Of a stretch of 64,000 nucleotides of DNA, positions 8,871 to 18,738 are shown in pieces. This DNA is from Gloeomargaritales cyanobacterium VI4D9. GTDB taxonomy: Bacteria; Cyanobacteriota; Cyanobacteriia; Gloeomargaritales; Gloeomargaritaceae. The notes under the pieces were generated by a model, which was not told the origin of the DNA, ran no database searches, and worked only from the letters and a program-made list of their open reading frames with translations. The stretch is from the NCBI GenBank assembly GCA_927797885.1, contig OV696605.1:2021157-2085156 (forward strand), read 5' to 3'. Position 1 is the first letter of the stretch. Every line of letters begins with the position of its first letter. Position numbers and translations under genes: made by a program.

Positions 8871-9557
8871 ATGGTGGATAGTACAGCGACCCTAGATTTT
8901 CAGAGCGAGGCTTATCGGGATGCCTACAGTCGGATCAATGGCATTGTCATCGAAGGGGAACAGGAAGCGGCGGATAATTACATTCAGATTGCGGAATTGA
9001 TTCCTGACCACCGGGAAGAATTGCTCTCTTTATCGAAAATGGAAAGTCGCCACAAGAAAGGCTTTGAAGCCTGTGGACGGAACCTCCAGGTCACTCCCGA
9101 TTTGCCGTTTGCCAAAGAATTTTTCAAAGGTCTGCATGACAATTTTCAAAAGGCATTTGCCGCTGGTGATGTGGTAACGTGCCTTCTCATTCAAGCATTA
9201 ATTATCGAGGCTTTTGCCATATCTGCCTACAACATTTATATTCCGGTAGCTGACCCCTTCGCCCGCAAAATCACCGAGGGGGTGGTCAAGGATGAATACC
9301 TGCATTTGAATTTCGGTCAACAGTGGTTAAAAGAACATTTCACCGAAGTCAAAGACCGTTTGAAGGAAGCCAACCGGGAAAATTTGCCCTTGGTCTGGCG
9401 GATGTTAAATGAGGTGGAACAGGATGCGGCGCAATTGGGTATGGAAAAATCAGCCCTGGTGGAGGATTTTCTGATTGCCTATGGGGATGCGTTGGCGGAC
9501 ATCGGCTTTACCACCCGGGAGGTCATGCAATTAACGGCAATGGGGCTGGCTACTTAG
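8871..9557 (+). CDS. ado: Aldehyde deformylating oxygenase
   Basis: 228 residues. It converts fatty aldehydes (C16/C18) to alkanes/alkenes plus formate, using O2 and electrons from ferredoxin. This is a ferritin-like di-iron protein. The ligands are visible as E in [11 protein letters not shown], ExxH in [10 protein letters not shown] in [11 protein letters not shown] and ExxH in [12 protein letters not shown] at 8871; the upstream ATG at 8823 adds 16 residues not found in the family. It lies 88 bp before the acyl-ACP reductase gene, the standard cyanobacterial ado-aar order, with its own spacing and perhaps two promoters. Confidence 0.97.
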   Translation: MVDSTATLDFQSEAYRDAYSRINGIVIEGEQEAADNYIQIAELIPDHREELLSLSKMESRHKKGFEACGRNLQVTPDLPFAKEFFKGLHDNFQKAFAAGDVVTCLLIQALIIEAFAISAYNIYIPVADPFARKITEGVVKDEYLHLNFGQQWLKEHFTEVKDRLKEANRENLPLVWRMLNEVEQDAAQLGMEKSALVEDFLIAYGDALADIGFTTREVMQLTAMGLAT

Positions 9558-9645
9558 GGGGTTTATTGCCAATTCTGCCGATCAATTTCCCACCCACAGG
9601 GAATTTCCGTTATCCTGGGGAAGGTGCATTCTGGAACCCGCATTT

Positions 9646-10665
9646 ATGTTTGGATTAATCGGACATTTGACCAATTTAGAACACGCTCAGTCCCTTGCCC
9701 ATAAGATGGGTTATCCCGAATATGCGGAACAGGGGTTAGATTTTTGGTGCATGGCGCCCCCGCAGGTGGTGGATGAAATCAAAGTGCGGAGCATCACGGG
9801 ACAGGTGATTGAAGGTCGCTATGTGGAGTCCTGTTTTTTGCCAGAAATGCTCACGCAAAATCGCTTCAAAGCCGCCACCCGGAAGGTGATCAATGCGATG
9901 GCACACGCCCAAAAGCACGATATAGATATTACGGCGTTGGGAGGGTTTACTTCGATTATTTTTGAGAATTTTAATTTAGACCAAATTCGGGATATTCGTA
10001 ATGTTTCCTTGGATTTTCGCCGCTTTACTACGGGCAATACCCACACGGCTTATATCATTGTGCGACAAATCGAGTTGACGGCTCCCCAAATGGACATTGA
10101 TCTGGAGCGGGCGAGTATTTTGGTATGTGGGGCGACGGGGGATATTGGCAGTGGTGTATGCCGTTGGTTAGCCCATCATTTTCCCGGTATTGATCTAATT
10201 TTGGTTGCCCGGAATCAACAACGATTGCAGGAATTTCAACAGGAGTTGGGCACAGGACGGGTATTACCTTTGATGGCAGGATTGCCCTTGGCGGATGTGA
10301 TTGTTTGGGTGGCGAGTATGCCGCAAGGGGTGGAGATCAACCCGATGGAATTAAAAAATCCCTGTCTAATTATTGATGGGGGTTATCCCAAAAATCTGAG
10401 TACGCAAATTCAACATCCGGGGGTGCAGGTGTTAAATGGGGGCATGGTTGAACATTCCCTAGATATTGATTGGAAAATCATGTCTATGCTGAATTTAGAT
10501 GTACCGGAGCGGCAATTATTTGCTTGTTTTGCTGAGGCGATGTTATTGGAATTTGAAGGCTGGCATACGAATTTTTCCTGGGGTCGCAACCAGATCACTA
10601 TCGAAAAGATGGCGCAGATTGGTGCCGCTTCTGTGAAACATGGGTTTCGCCCTTTATTAACTTAA
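9646..10665 (+). CDS. aar: Long-chain acyl-ACP reductase
   Basis: 339 residues, close to the 341 of the best known homologue. It reduces fatty acyl-ACP to the aldehyde with NADPH and feeds ADO; together they make the hydrocarbons of cyanobacterial membranes. A Rossmann motif ([15 protein letters not shown]) lies at about residue 159-173. Counting from the C-terminus, the cysteine in [10 protein letters not shown] is residue 294, the position of the catalytic cysteine (Cys294) in the characterised Synechococcus enzyme. ATG start at 9646. After the stop come two repeat elements. Confidence 0.97.
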   Translation: MFGLIGHLTNLEHAQSLAHKMGYPEYAEQGLDFWCMAPPQVVDEIKVRSITGQVIEGRYVESCFLPEMLTQNRFKAATRKVINAMAHAQKHDIDITALGGFTSIIFENFNLDQIRDIRNVSLDFRRFTTGNTHTAYIIVRQIELTAPQMDIDLERASILVCGATGDIGSGVCRWLAHHFPGIDLILVARNQQRLQEFQQELGTGRVLPLMAGLPLADVIVWVASMPQGVEINPMELKNPCLIIDGGYPKNLSTQIQHPGVQVLNGGMVEHSLDIDWKIMSMLNLDVPERQLFACFAEAMLLEFEGWHTNFSWGRNQITIEKMAQIGAASVKHGFRPLLT

Positions 10666-10693
10666 ACAACTTAGTTGCGCTGACTTTAGAACA

Positions 10694-10808
10694 TACAGCC
10701 TGTTCACAAATTCAAGGATACAAAGAATCTTGTTTCTAAGGTTGAGCATCAATACACCTCAAGCAAACGGGTTTGCAACTGTGTCCCGTAACCACTTAAT
10801 AAGCTCTA
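10694..10808. repeat. Family C-related repeat (subfamily C')
   Basis: It begins TACAGCCTGTTCACAAATTC and ends near AATAAGCTCTA. The interior (AAGGATACAAAGAATC, GTCCCGTAACCACTTAAT) is a diverged form of family C. The closest relative is at 51160-51272. Confidence 0.6.
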
Positions 10809-10815
10809 TCTATGA

Positions 10816-10930
10816 TATAGCAATCCTAAATGAGAATAAAACAGGGGGTCGCAGGGGCACCGCCCCCCTAAGCACCTGCGGTGTATGGTTCTGAAAAATT
10901 TTTGTTTACAAATCAAGTAGCATTGCTATA
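10816..10930. repeat. Family A MITE-like repeat (copy A3)
   Basis: It has TATAGCAATCCTA at the left and GCATTGCTATA at the right. It carries the variant middle GCACCTGCGGTGTATGGTTCTG. This is the unfilled version of the site into which family C inserted at 54807. Confidence 0.85.
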
Positions 10931-11038
10931 ATAGCTTAGGACTACCCAATTATGCCATACTGAAAAGGCGAAAAAATAGCTAACAGTTAGTGAGCAGTCT
11001 TGGTAAAATTCTTTCATTGAATTAGGAGAGAAAATGCC

Positions 11039-11422
11039 ATGAGGTATAAAAAGGGGCTAACGGCAACAGCTTTTCTGGTTTCTGTCTTTTTATTAACTAG
11101 TTGTGGGCGTTCCGAGGAGTCAACCGTAGAGAAATTTTACCGTTCCCTCGAAAAAGGTCAAATATCTGAAGCAAAAGGATACTTGTCTGCTCAGGTAGTG
11201 GGCTTATTAGGAGACAGAAAGCTATCTCTTGCCTTATCGAAAGAGTCAGAAAATATCAGAAAATGTGGGGGAATTAAAAAAATTGAAGTTAAATTAGAAG
11301 GCAGTGGAGAGGTTCGTTCTGGAACTACAAAGGTAACGTTTAATGGAGATTGTGAACCAAGTTTTGAAAATACAAAATTAATCAAAGAAGATGGTGAATG
11401 GAAAATTACCGCAGGCAAGTAA
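11039..11422 (+). CDS. Small lipoprotein, DUF4878/NTF2-like
   Basis: 127 residues. The N-terminus is a lipoprotein signal (basic MRYKKG, hydrophobic stretch, lipobox LLTSC with Cys at about 22). The rest fits the small cone-shaped DUF4878 fold: an N-terminal helix STVEKFYRSLEKGQISEAKG and a C-terminal strand with EDGEWKI. Role unknown. The DNA is AT-rich compared with its neighbours, and the next gene overlaps the 3' end by 32 bp in another frame, so both are probably translated together. Confidence 0.75.
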   Translation: MRYKKGLTATAFLVSVFLLTSCGRSEESTVEKFYRSLEKGQISEAKGYLSAQVVGLLGDRKLSLALSKESENIRKCGGIKKIEVKLEGSGEVRSGTTKVTFNGDCEPSFENTKLIKEDGEWKITAGK

Positions 11423-12038
11423 AATACTTGGAAGTAGTATAGTATTCTTAACTCTTTGTATTCTCGGGATTTACTATGTTCAACATTCCTACCGTAGTTC
11501 TTCTGATCAGGGCACCTTTGATTGGAAAGCTATTGCAGGGGAACTCTCTGATGGTGATCTTGTGTTTAGAACTGGGCGAGATATGATTAGCCATTTGGTG
11601 CTTTCACAAGGAGACTTACCCAGGTTTTCCCACGTTGGCATAATTCTTAGAAATAAGTCAGAATTAGTAGTGGTTCACGCAGTGCCGCAAAATGATAAAT
11701 CTGTTGGAGGAGTAATCGTTGAACCACTGATTACGTTTACCGATAAGGATAATGCAAAGGATATTGGATTTTATCGGGCAAAAAATATTAATCATAAAGC
11801 TAGGTATATTATTCGTGAGCATAGCCTTCAGCAAGTTGGCAAAGGATTTGACTATAAATTTTCATTGAAGGGAGATGATGAATTGTATTGTACAGAATTA
11901 GTACTAAAGGCATTTGCAAAATCAGGCATAAATTTGACAGCATCCTTACCAAAAGTGCGGGTCATGCTTATTCCCGAACCAGTGTATCCCCCCGATCACC
12001 TCAGCAAATCATCACAATTAGAGTCAATCTTATATTAA
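11391..12038 (+). CDS. YiiX/YaeF-like permuted papain-fold hydrolase
   Basis: 215 residues with one N-terminal membrane helix (about 12-30). The core matches the YiiX/C92 family, in which the papain fold is circularly permuted. GDLVFRTG and the His of RFSHVGIIL come first, and the catalytic Cys of ELYCTELVLKAF comes after them. Such proteins hydrolyse amide or ester bonds of lipids or peptidoglycan; the substrate here is unknown. The start ATG lies inside the end of the lipoprotein gene. Both genes are AT-rich and flanked by repeats, which suggests recent gain. Confidence 0.75.
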   Translation: MVNGKLPQASKILGSSIVFLTLCILGIYYVQHSYRSSSDQGTFDWKAIAGELSDGDLVFRTGRDMISHLVLSQGDLPRFSHVGIILRNKSELVVVHAVPQNDKSVGGVIVEPLITFTDKDNAKDIGFYRAKNINHKARYIIREHSLQQVGKGFDYKFSLKGDDELYCTELVLKAFAKSGINLTASLPKVRVMLIPEPVYPPDHLSKSSQLESILY

Positions 12039-12365
12039 AACTATCTCCCAGATTGCCAACTAAATTACCAATAATTGCTAATGGACACTAGCAAATAAAG
12101 GCTCTCCTGAGTATTTGGTAATAAGCAGAGTTTATATGTAAGCCCGACCAGGGTTTCAGCTTCCTTAGAGACAAAAAATGTGTTCTTCCATACAGTTTCA
12201 ACCGTAAATTGAGGGGAGTCGAAATCCCTTGTGACCCTATATCTAACCAAAGAGGTATCCCAATAGCCCTCTAGGGTGCTGTCAATGTAATCAAATATAA
12301 ATTAATTATTAAATTATCGGTAGTATTCCCAAAAATTTTGCTTGGAGCCCTGTAAATTTGATGCT
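12039..12365. other. Intergenic region with possible gene remnant
   Basis: No repeat of families A-F is recognised here. On the minus strand a frame from about 12297 to 12065 reads protein-like sequence (WDTSLVRYRVTRDFDSPQF, ETVWKNTFFVSKEAETLVG) ending in a stop at 12065, but it has no ATG/GTG start and is closed upstream by stops. It may be the C-terminal remnant of a lost gene. The family is not recognised. Confidence 0.35.
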
Positions 12366-14672
12366 ATGGTTAGGAATACGTTTTTTTCATCGCCCCAACC
12401 CCCCATGACCAGTACCCAACCCCGTCCTACCCAAGGTTTTGCACAATCTATCCCAGTTTCTGCCAGTATTTCCGTTGAACAAATTCATTACAAAGTCAAG
12501 CACTGGTTGCCAGGGCGGTTTCGCCTGTATGTGCCGCAGGTCGCCTACGACGAGTCTTATCGGATGCGGTTGGAACATGGGTTGACGAAGGTGCTGGGGG
12601 TGCATGAGGTGCGGGTGAACCCGGATGCCCGGGCGGTGGTGGTGGACTATAACCCAAATGTGCCGGTGGAACAGGTGCAGGAGCAGATTTTTGGGGTGAT
12701 TCAAAATCCCCCAACCCATCTCCAGGGCGCAGTTCCCGCCACCCACGAGATCAACTACGGAGAACGCCTGGGATTACCCGTTTTGGGCTTGGTTTTGAGT
12801 TTGGCGCTGATGGTGGGGTTCCCGATCCCCGAGATTTTGGTGGCGGGGTTGATTTTTGTGGCGGCGGTGCCAGTCTTCCAACGGGCATGGGCGGGGATCG
12901 TCGAGGAACATCATTTGAATATTGACTTTTTGGATGCGTTGGCGTTGAGTGCCCATACCTTACAAGGTCATTACTTTGCCCCGACGTTCATGCTGAATTT
13001 GATCGAGGGCGGCGAGGTGATCCGGGATATGACGGCACGGGGGACGGACAGGGCCAGCCTGGATCTGTTGGATTGTTTGAACCAGACGGTGCGGGTGGAG
13101 CGGGACGGTCAAGAGGTGGAAATTTCCGTGCGGGCGGTGGTGCCGGGGGATCACGTGTTGGTCTATCCGGGGGATCAGATTCCGGTGGATGGCTATCTCC
13201 TGCGGGGGACGGTGGTGGTGGACCAGTGCAAGCTCACCGGGGAATCGGTGCCGGTGCGGCGGGAGGTGGGGGATGAGGTGTTTGCCTCAACGATGGTGGT
13301 GGACGGGACGGCTTGTATTTTGACGGAGCGGACGGGGAATGAAACCCGGGCGGGGATGATTGTGTCCCTGATGGAATCGGCGCCAGTGCATGATACCCGG
13401 GTGGAAAACTATGCGGCGTTGGTGGCGAATCAGGCGGTGGTGCCCACGTTGCTAATCGGCGGGGCGGTGTGGGGGTTCACGGGGGATACCCAGCGGGCGA
13501 TTGCCTTGATTACCCTGGATTTTGGGACGGGGATTCGGGTATCGGTGCCGACGGCGATTCTCTCGGCCTTGACCTATGCGGCGCGCAATGGGGTCTTTAT
13601 CCGCAGTGGACGGGCGATTGAGATGCTGGCCCGGGTGGATGCGGTGGTGTTTGACAAAACCGGTACCTTGACCCGGGGACAGGCAACGGTGACCGAGGTG
13701 CGGCTGGCTGACGGCTGTATGGACACGGTGGCGGGGGTATTGGAGTTGGCGGCGACGGCGGAGCAGGGGTTGACCCATCCGGTGGCGGAGGCGATTGTGC
13801 GTCATGCCCGGGAAAAAGGCATTGAACCGGGGAGTTGCGAAAGTTGGGAATACCGGGTGGGCATGGGGGTGGTGGCGGTGATCCGGGAACGGGAAATCCT
13901 GGTGGGCAGTCACCGGCTCATGGCGCAGATGGGGGTGGCGGTGCAGAGTTTTGAGGAGGCACACCCGGAGATTAAAACCGGCAGTTATTCCCCCGTGTAT
14001 GTGGCCGCTGATGGCATCCTGCTGGGGGTGATTTTGTACCGTGACCCCCTGCGGGCGGAAACCCCCTCGGTGATTCGGGAATTAAAAGCCCTGGGGATCA
14101 CATCCTATATGCTCAGCGGCGATGTGAAACGGGTCGCCTATGCGGTGGCAGCGGAGGTGGGGATTGCGCCAGCTCAGGTGTATGGGGAGGCGTTCCCGGA
14201 GCGGAAGGTGGAGGTGGTGAAAAACATCCATGACCAGGGACGGGTGGTGGCGTTCTGCGGGGATGGGATCAACGATTCGGCGGCTTTGGCTTATGCGGAT
14301 GCGTCCATTTCCTTTGGGGGGGCGACGGATATTGCCCGGGAAACGGCGGATGTGGTCTTGATGGAAAATGACCTGCGGGGTTTGATCCAGGCGGTCAAGG
14401 TGGCGCGCTACACGATGGAGGTGATCTGGCAAAATACCCTGATCGTGGCGATTCCCAACCTGGGGGCATTGTTGGCGGGGATTTTCTTTGCCCTCGACCC
14501 GATTCTCGCCATCGTGATTAACAATGGTTCGGCGATCTTGGCGGAATTGAACGGTCTGCGGCCTTTACTCGGGCCGGGGGAAGCGCTACCGGTGCTGTAC
14601 AGCCATTTGGATGAAGAAGCCCTGATGATCGAGGAAGACCATCTGCATCACCAGCAGGAGTTGCAAAGCTAA
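12366..14672 (+). CDS. P1B-type (heavy-metal-like) ATPase lacking the CPx motif
   Basis: 768 residues from ATG 12366 (TTG 12342 and ATG 12405 are alternatives; none has a good ribosome site). An N-terminal HMA-like domain without CxxC (KVKHWLPGRFRLYVP) is followed by the P-type core: TGES at about 291, phosphorylated Asp in DKTGT (D430), the HP motif in GLTHPVAEAI and GDGIND at about 632. The sixth helix, normally CPC/CPH/SPC in metal pumps, reads DFGTGIRVSVPTA (about 385). The transported ion therefore cannot be predicted. This architecture is seen in uncharacterised P-type ATPases of cyanobacteria. Confidence 0.9.
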   Translation: MVRNTFFSSPQPPMTSTQPRPTQGFAQSIPVSASISVEQIHYKVKHWLPGRFRLYVPQVAYDESYRMRLEHGLTKVLGVHEVRVNPDARAVVVDYNPNVPVEQVQEQIFGVIQNPPTHLQGAVPATHEINYGERLGLPVLGLVLSLALMVGFPIPEILVAGLIFVAAVPVFQRAWAGIVEEHHLNIDFLDALALSAHTLQGHYFAPTFMLNLIEGGEVIRDMTARGTDRASLDLLDCLNQTVRVERDGQEVEISVRAVVPGDHVLVYPGDQIPVDGYLLRGTVVVDQCKLTGESVPVRREVGDEVFASTMVVDGTACILTERTGNETRAGMIVSLMESAPVHDTRVENYAALVANQAVVPTLLIGGAVWGFTGDTQRAIALITLDFGTGIRVSVPTAILSALTYAARNGVFIRSGRAIEMLARVDAVVFDKTGTLTRGQATVTEVRLADGCMDTVAGVLELAATAEQGLTHPVAEAIVRHAREKGIEPGSCESWEYRVGMGVVAVIREREILVGSHRLMAQMGVAVQSFEEAHPEIKTGSYSPVYVAADGILLGVILYRDPLRAETPSVIRELKALGITSYMLSGDVKRVAYAVAAEVGIAPAQVYGEAFPERKVEVVKNIHDQGRVVAFCGDGINDSAALAYADASISFGGATDIARETADVVLMENDLRGLIQAVKVARYTMEVIWQNTLIVAIPNLGALLAGIFFALDPILAIVINNGSAILAELNGLRPLLGPGEALPVLYSHLDEEALMIEEDHLHHQQELQS

Positions 14673-14676
14673 ATCA

Positions 14677-14777
14677 TATAGCAATCCTATTTGATTAACC
14701 AACAAAAATTTCCCAGAACCAAGGACGGGGGCGGTGCCCCTGCGACCCCTATTCCATTCTCATTTAGGATTGCTATA
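14677..14777. repeat. Family A MITE-like repeat (copy A4)
   Basis: 101 bp with complete ends TATAGCAATCCTA and TAGGATTGCTATA, and the palindrome GGGGGCGGTGCCCC in the middle. It lies 4 bp after the ATPase stop, so it may also act as a transcription terminator-like hairpin. Confidence 0.9.
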
Positions 14778-14848
14778 AGTTATTAAGAGAGTTTCAACTT
14801 GCTCATGATGGCCTGGGACGTGATTTTGACAAACCCCTCTCTGCGAAG

Positions 14849-15030
14849 GGATTTTGAGTGTTTATTGCAGTACAACATCGGGTATCTCTACGCATTGATT
14901 TTTGTACTTACAGGGCAGGCTCGGAAACCCCATTCTTTGGTTGGCAATTGTCAATAATGCGGGGGTCATTCTCAATAGTCATGAATTATGTAGCGGTGCC
15001 CATCATTATTTACTTGAGACTCTCAAATCC
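14849..15030. repeat. Family E repeat (copy E1)
   Basis: About 182 bp, from GGATTTTGAGTGTTTATT to ACTTGAGACTCTCAAATCC. The interior contains TTTTTGTACTTAC and GGTCATTCTCAATAG, the same core as family B but with different ends. An inverted copy lies at 43196-43376. Confidence 0.75.
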
Positions 15031-15058
15031 TACGCAATTAACAAACAGAAATTGTTTA

Positions 15059-15143
15059 GAACTAGGTGTGAGAGCGATGCCCCTGCGACCCCTGTTCTCT
15101 TAAGAATGGCATGGTGTAGGCATACCCGGTTAGGATTGCTATA
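15059..15143. repeat. Degenerate family A remnant
   Basis: Only the right part is recognisable: GATGCCCCTGCGACCCCTG and TTAGGATTGCTATAG, with an interposed TGTAGGCATACC. Confidence 0.55.
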
Positions 15144-15198
15144 GTAGTGCTAAACTACTGCCATGCCTAATTTCATAAATTATGTTTCATAATTTACC

Positions 15199-15702
15199 AT
15201 GACCAATCCTAAGGATGCACAACAACTGTTGCAGCAATACCAGCAGGGGGAGCGCAATTTCGCTGGTGTGGAATTATGTAATGCGGATTTGACCGGCGCT
15301 TTTCTCTCCGGGGTTAACCTCCAAGGGGCGGTACTCAGCGGAGCGGTCTTGGTGGGCGCCAACCTGAGCGGTCAACTTCAGGGTGCCAGTCTGACGGGGG
15401 CGCTTCTTAACCGTGCCAATTTGAGCGGCGTGGATTTGCAGGGGGCTTCCCTGATTGGTGCCAATTTGCAGGGGGTGAATCTCAGCGGTGCGAATTTGCA
15501 GGGAGCCAATTTACAGGGAGCCAACCTGATCTTTGCCAATCTCCGGGAAGCCAATTTGACGGATGCGAATTTGAATTCCGCCAATTTATCCGGGGCAAAC
15601 CTGAAACAGGCGAATTTACGGGGCGCCGACCTCAATAAAGCCCGCCTGGTCAGTGCGGATTTTAGCCAAGCTACCATGCCCGATGGCACCGTTCAGGCGT
15701 AG
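15199..15702 (+). CDS. Pentapeptide-repeat protein
   Basis: 167 residues. After a short N-terminal helix with QQYQQGERNFAGVEL, nearly the whole protein is A(D/N)LxG-type pentapeptide repeats (about 25 units, residues 25-160), which fold into a right-handed square beta-helix. The repeats end with the capping sequence LVSADFSQATMPDGTVQA. No signal peptide, so cytoplasmic. The function of such proteins is mostly unknown. The N-terminal element (QxYxxGERxFxGxxL) and the MPDGxV ending recur in the MerR fusion at 62096-63097. The next gene starts 27 bp downstream. Confidence 0.9.
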   Translation: MTNPKDAQQLLQQYQQGERNFAGVELCNADLTGAFLSGVNLQGAVLSGAVLVGANLSGQLQGASLTGALLNRANLSGVDLQGASLIGANLQGVNLSGANLQGANLQGANLIFANLREANLTDANLNSANLSGANLKQANLRGADLNKARLVSADFSQATMPDGTVQA

Positions 15703-15728
15703 GATAGGGAAAACAAACGCTCCACCCT

Positions 15729-16874
15729 ATGGCTTACAAAGCAATGATTTTAGCCGCCGGGAAAGGCACCCGGGTACGCCCAATTACCTACACCATTCCC
15801 AAGCCCATGATTCCGATTTTGGAACGTCCGGTGATGGAATTTTTGGTGGATTTATTGCGGCGGCATGGCATCACCCAAATCATGGTGAATGTGAGTCATT
15901 TGGCACATCAAATTGAAAATTATTTCCGGGATGGGCAGCGGTTTGGGGTACAGATTGCCTATTCTTTTGAGGGGCGAATTGTTGAGGGGGAATTGATTGG
16001 GGAAGCCCTGGGTTCCGCCGGGGGGATGAAACGAATTCAAGAATTTAATCCCTTTTTTGATGATACCTTTGTGGTGCTGTGTGGGGATGCCTTGATTGAT
16101 TTGGATTTAACGGCGGCGATCCGCTGGCACCATCACCGACAATCCCTGGCGACGATTATTACCAAATCCGTGCCCCTAGAGGTGGTCTCCAACTATGGGG
16201 TGGTGGTCACGGATGAGCATTATCGCATTCGTTCCTTCCAGGAAAAACCCCGCCAGGAGGAAGCCCTCAGTACGCAAATCAATACGGGAATTTACATTTT
16301 TGAACCGGAAATTTTTGAATATATCCCCAGCGGACAGGTGTATGATTTGGGCAGTCAATTATTTCCCCGGCTAGTGGAATTGGGGGTGCCTTTTTATGCC
16401 CTACCGATGGAATTTGAATGGATTGATATTGGGCAAGTCCCGGACTATTGGCGCACCGTGCAGATGGTTCTGCAGGGGCAAGTTCCCCATGTGCCGATTC
16501 CGGGGCAACAAATTCGTCCGGGCATTTATACAGGTTTGAATGTCGCCGCCGATTGGACAAAAATTCATCTGCAACCCCCGGTTTACATTGGGGGGATGAC
16601 CCGCATTGAACCCGGTGTAACCATTATTGGTCCAGCCATGATCGGTCCCAATTGCCGTTTGGGGCAAAATTCCTGTGTGGAACGCAGTATTATTTTTGAA
16701 TATTCTCGCCTGGGGGATGGGGTGCATTTGAAAGATAAACTGGTATTTGGGCGGTATTGTGTGGACAAAAGTGGGGCAACCATTGATTTACAAAAAGCGG
16801 CTTTGGATTGGCTCATTACCGATGCTCGCTGTGAAGTACCGCCGGGGGTGGTTGCAGGAACGCATCTAAAATAA
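15729..16874 (+). CDS. Sugar-1-phosphate nucleotidyltransferase (mannose-1-phosphate guanylyltransferase-like)
   Basis: 381 residues. The N-terminal NTP-transferase domain begins with the signature MILAAGKGTRVRPITYTIPK and has GEALGSAGGMK and the metal-binding CGDALID. From about residue 265 a left-handed beta-helix (hexapeptide repeats: VTIIGPAMIGPNCRLGQ) follows. Cyanobacterial homologues of this length are usually annotated as GDP-mannose pyrophosphorylase; the sugar and nucleotide are not provable from motifs. A second, larger relative fused to a phosphomannomutase domain lies at 46767-49283. Confidence 0.85.
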   Translation: MAYKAMILAAGKGTRVRPITYTIPKPMIPILERPVMEFLVDLLRRHGITQIMVNVSHLAHQIENYFRDGQRFGVQIAYSFEGRIVEGELIGEALGSAGGMKRIQEFNPFFDDTFVVLCGDALIDLDLTAAIRWHHHRQSLATIITKSVPLEVVSNYGVVVTDEHYRIRSFQEKPRQEEALSTQINTGIYIFEPEIFEYIPSGQVYDLGSQLFPRLVELGVPFYALPMEFEWIDIGQVPDYWRTVQMVLQGQVPHVPIPGQQIRPGIYTGLNVAADWTKIHLQPPVYIGGMTRIEPGVTIIGPAMIGPNCRLGQNSCVERSIIFEYSRLGDGVHLKDKLVFGRYCVDKSGATIDLQKAALDWLITDARCEVPPGVVAGTHLK

Positions 16875-16931
16875 ATTCATCTAAAATCAATCATGAATTT
16901 TCTACAGGAAATCATCATTTGAGGTGCGACT

Positions 16932-18686
16932 ATGCTCACTCCGGGAAAACAACTCAATCAACATTTAATGGCGGTCATTCGCACTTTTCTAGGTCAGCCG
17001 GAGTGGCATCCCAATGAACCCTTGATTGTCCCCGCCAGCCATCCGCAATTTGGGGATTTTCAGTCCAATATAGCTCTGACTTTAGCGAAAAAACTCAACC
17101 AAAAACCCCGGGATTTCGCCGCCCAATTACTCCAAAATGCTCACCTAGAAGAACTGTGTGAACCGCCCACGATTGCCGGACCAGGATTTATGAATTTCAC
17201 CCTGAAACCCACCTACATCCAATCCTGGTTGACCCAACAGATTCAAGACCCCCGGTGCGGTGTACCCCTGGTAGATGAACCGGAAACGATTGTTGTGGAT
17301 TTTTCCAGCCCCAATATCGCCAAAGAAATGCACGTGGGACATCTGCGTTCGACAATTATCGGCGATTGCCTTGCCCGGTTATTTGAATTCCAAGGACATC
17401 GGGTGTTGCGTCTCAATCATGTGGGGGATTGGGGCACCCAATTTGGGATGTTGATTGCCTACCTGCGGGAAGCCTACCCGGAATTTTTTACCCAAAACCA
17501 GGGGATTGATTTAGGGGATTTGGTGAGTTTTTATCGGCAGGCAAAACAACGGTTTGATGGGGATGAAACTTTTCAGGAACAGGCTCGCCAGATTGTGGTC
17601 AAATTGCAAGCCGGTGACCCGGAATTGCTCAGTGCTTGGCGATTTTTGTGTGATTTGTCCCGCCGGGAATTTCAGCAGATTTATGACCTTTTAGATGTGC
17701 AGTTAACCGAGCGGGGGGAATCGTTTTATAACCCGTTTTTACCAGAAATTGTCCAGGAATTAAAAGATAAGCATTTAGCGGTTTTAGACCAGGGGGCGTG
17801 GTGTGTCTTTTTGGAGGGGTTTGTGAATGCGGATGGCAGTCCTTTACCGTTAATTATTCAAAAATCGGATGGGGGTTACAACTACGCCACGACGGATTTA
17901 GCCGCCCTGCGTTACCGGGTGCAACAGGACGGGGCACAGCGGATTATTTACGTGACGGATGTGGGGCAAAGTCAGCATTTTGCCCAGGTGTTTCAGGTGG
18001 CGAAACAAGCGGGTTGGTTAACCGAAAAGGTGCAATGCATTCATGTGCCGTTTGGGTTAGTTTTAGGGGAAGATGGTAAAAAATTCCGCACTCGCTCCGG
18101 GGAAACGGTGCGCTTGAAAGATTTATTAGAAGAAGCGATCCGCAGGGCAGAACAGGATATGCAAGCCCGTTTAGAGGCAGAACAACGGCAGGAATCCCCG
18201 GAATTTATGCACAACTTAGCACGGGTGATTGGCATTAGTGCGGTGAAATATGCGGATTTGAGCCAAAATCGCTTGAGTAATTACAGTTTTAGCTATGATA
18301 AAATGCTGGCGTTACAGGGGAATACGGCTCCCTATTTGCTCTATGCCTATGTGCGGGTGCAGGGGATTGCCCGCAAGGGAGCGATTGATTTTGACCAATT
18401 TATCCCGGAATTTGTTTTCTCTACCCAACCCGAATTCATTTTAGCCAAACATCTAATGCAATTTCCCGATGGAGTGGAACAACTGGGGCAGGATTTATTC
18501 CCCAATCGCCTGAGCAATTATTTATTTGAACTCAGCCAAAAATTTAATCAATTCTACGACCAATGCCCAATTTTATCCGCCCCTGACCCGGAACGCACCT
18601 CCCGCTTGGGGTTAGCCCATTTGACCGCCAAGGTGTTGAAATTGGGTTTATCCTTATTAGGGATTCCGGTGGTGGAACGGATGTGA
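16932..18686 (+). CDS. argS: Arginine-tRNA ligase
   Basis: 584 residues, standard for ArgRS, a class I monomeric synthetase. Features in order: N-terminal additional domain (1-115), HIGH motif as HVGH in [14 protein letters not shown] (about 137), catalytic core with VGDWGTQFG, the KMSK-region variant [14 protein letters not shown] (ArgRS commonly lacks canonical KMSK), and the C-terminal anticodon-binding DALR domain with [15 protein letters not shown]. The start ATG 16932 is preceded by GAGG at a suitable distance. Confidence 0.98.
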   Translation: MLTPGKQLNQHLMAVIRTFLGQPEWHPNEPLIVPASHPQFGDFQSNIALTLAKKLNQKPRDFAAQLLQNAHLEELCEPPTIAGPGFMNFTLKPTYIQSWLTQQIQDPRCGVPLVDEPETIVVDFSSPNIAKEMHVGHLRSTIIGDCLARLFEFQGHRVLRLNHVGDWGTQFGMLIAYLREAYPEFFTQNQGIDLGDLVSFYRQAKQRFDGDETFQEQARQIVVKLQAGDPELLSAWRFLCDLSRREFQQIYDLLDVQLTERGESFYNPFLPEIVQELKDKHLAVLDQGAWCVFLEGFVNADGSPLPLIIQKSDGGYNYATTDLAALRYRVQQDGAQRIIYVTDVGQSQHFAQVFQVAKQAGWLTEKVQCIHVPFGLVLGEDGKKFRTRSGETVRLKDLLEEAIRRAEQDMQARLEAEQRQESPEFMHNLARVIGISAVKYADLSQNRLSNYSFSYDKMLALQGNTAPYLLYAYVRVQGIARKGAIDFDQFIPEFVFSTQPEFILAKHLMQFPDGVEQLGQDLFPNRLSNYLFELSQKFNQFYDQCPILSAPDPERTSRLGLAHLTAKVLKLGLSLLGIPVVERM

Positions 18687-18738
18687 GGGGAACATTTAGT
18701 GTGCAGGAACGACAAGGACAAAAACGGAGGTGACACAG

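Noticed and set aside
15199-15702. Regular short repeats considered as a CRISPR or satellite
   Set aside because: They are in-frame 15-base units encoding pentapeptides; spacing and coding potential fit a protein, not an array. No CRISPR array was found in the window.
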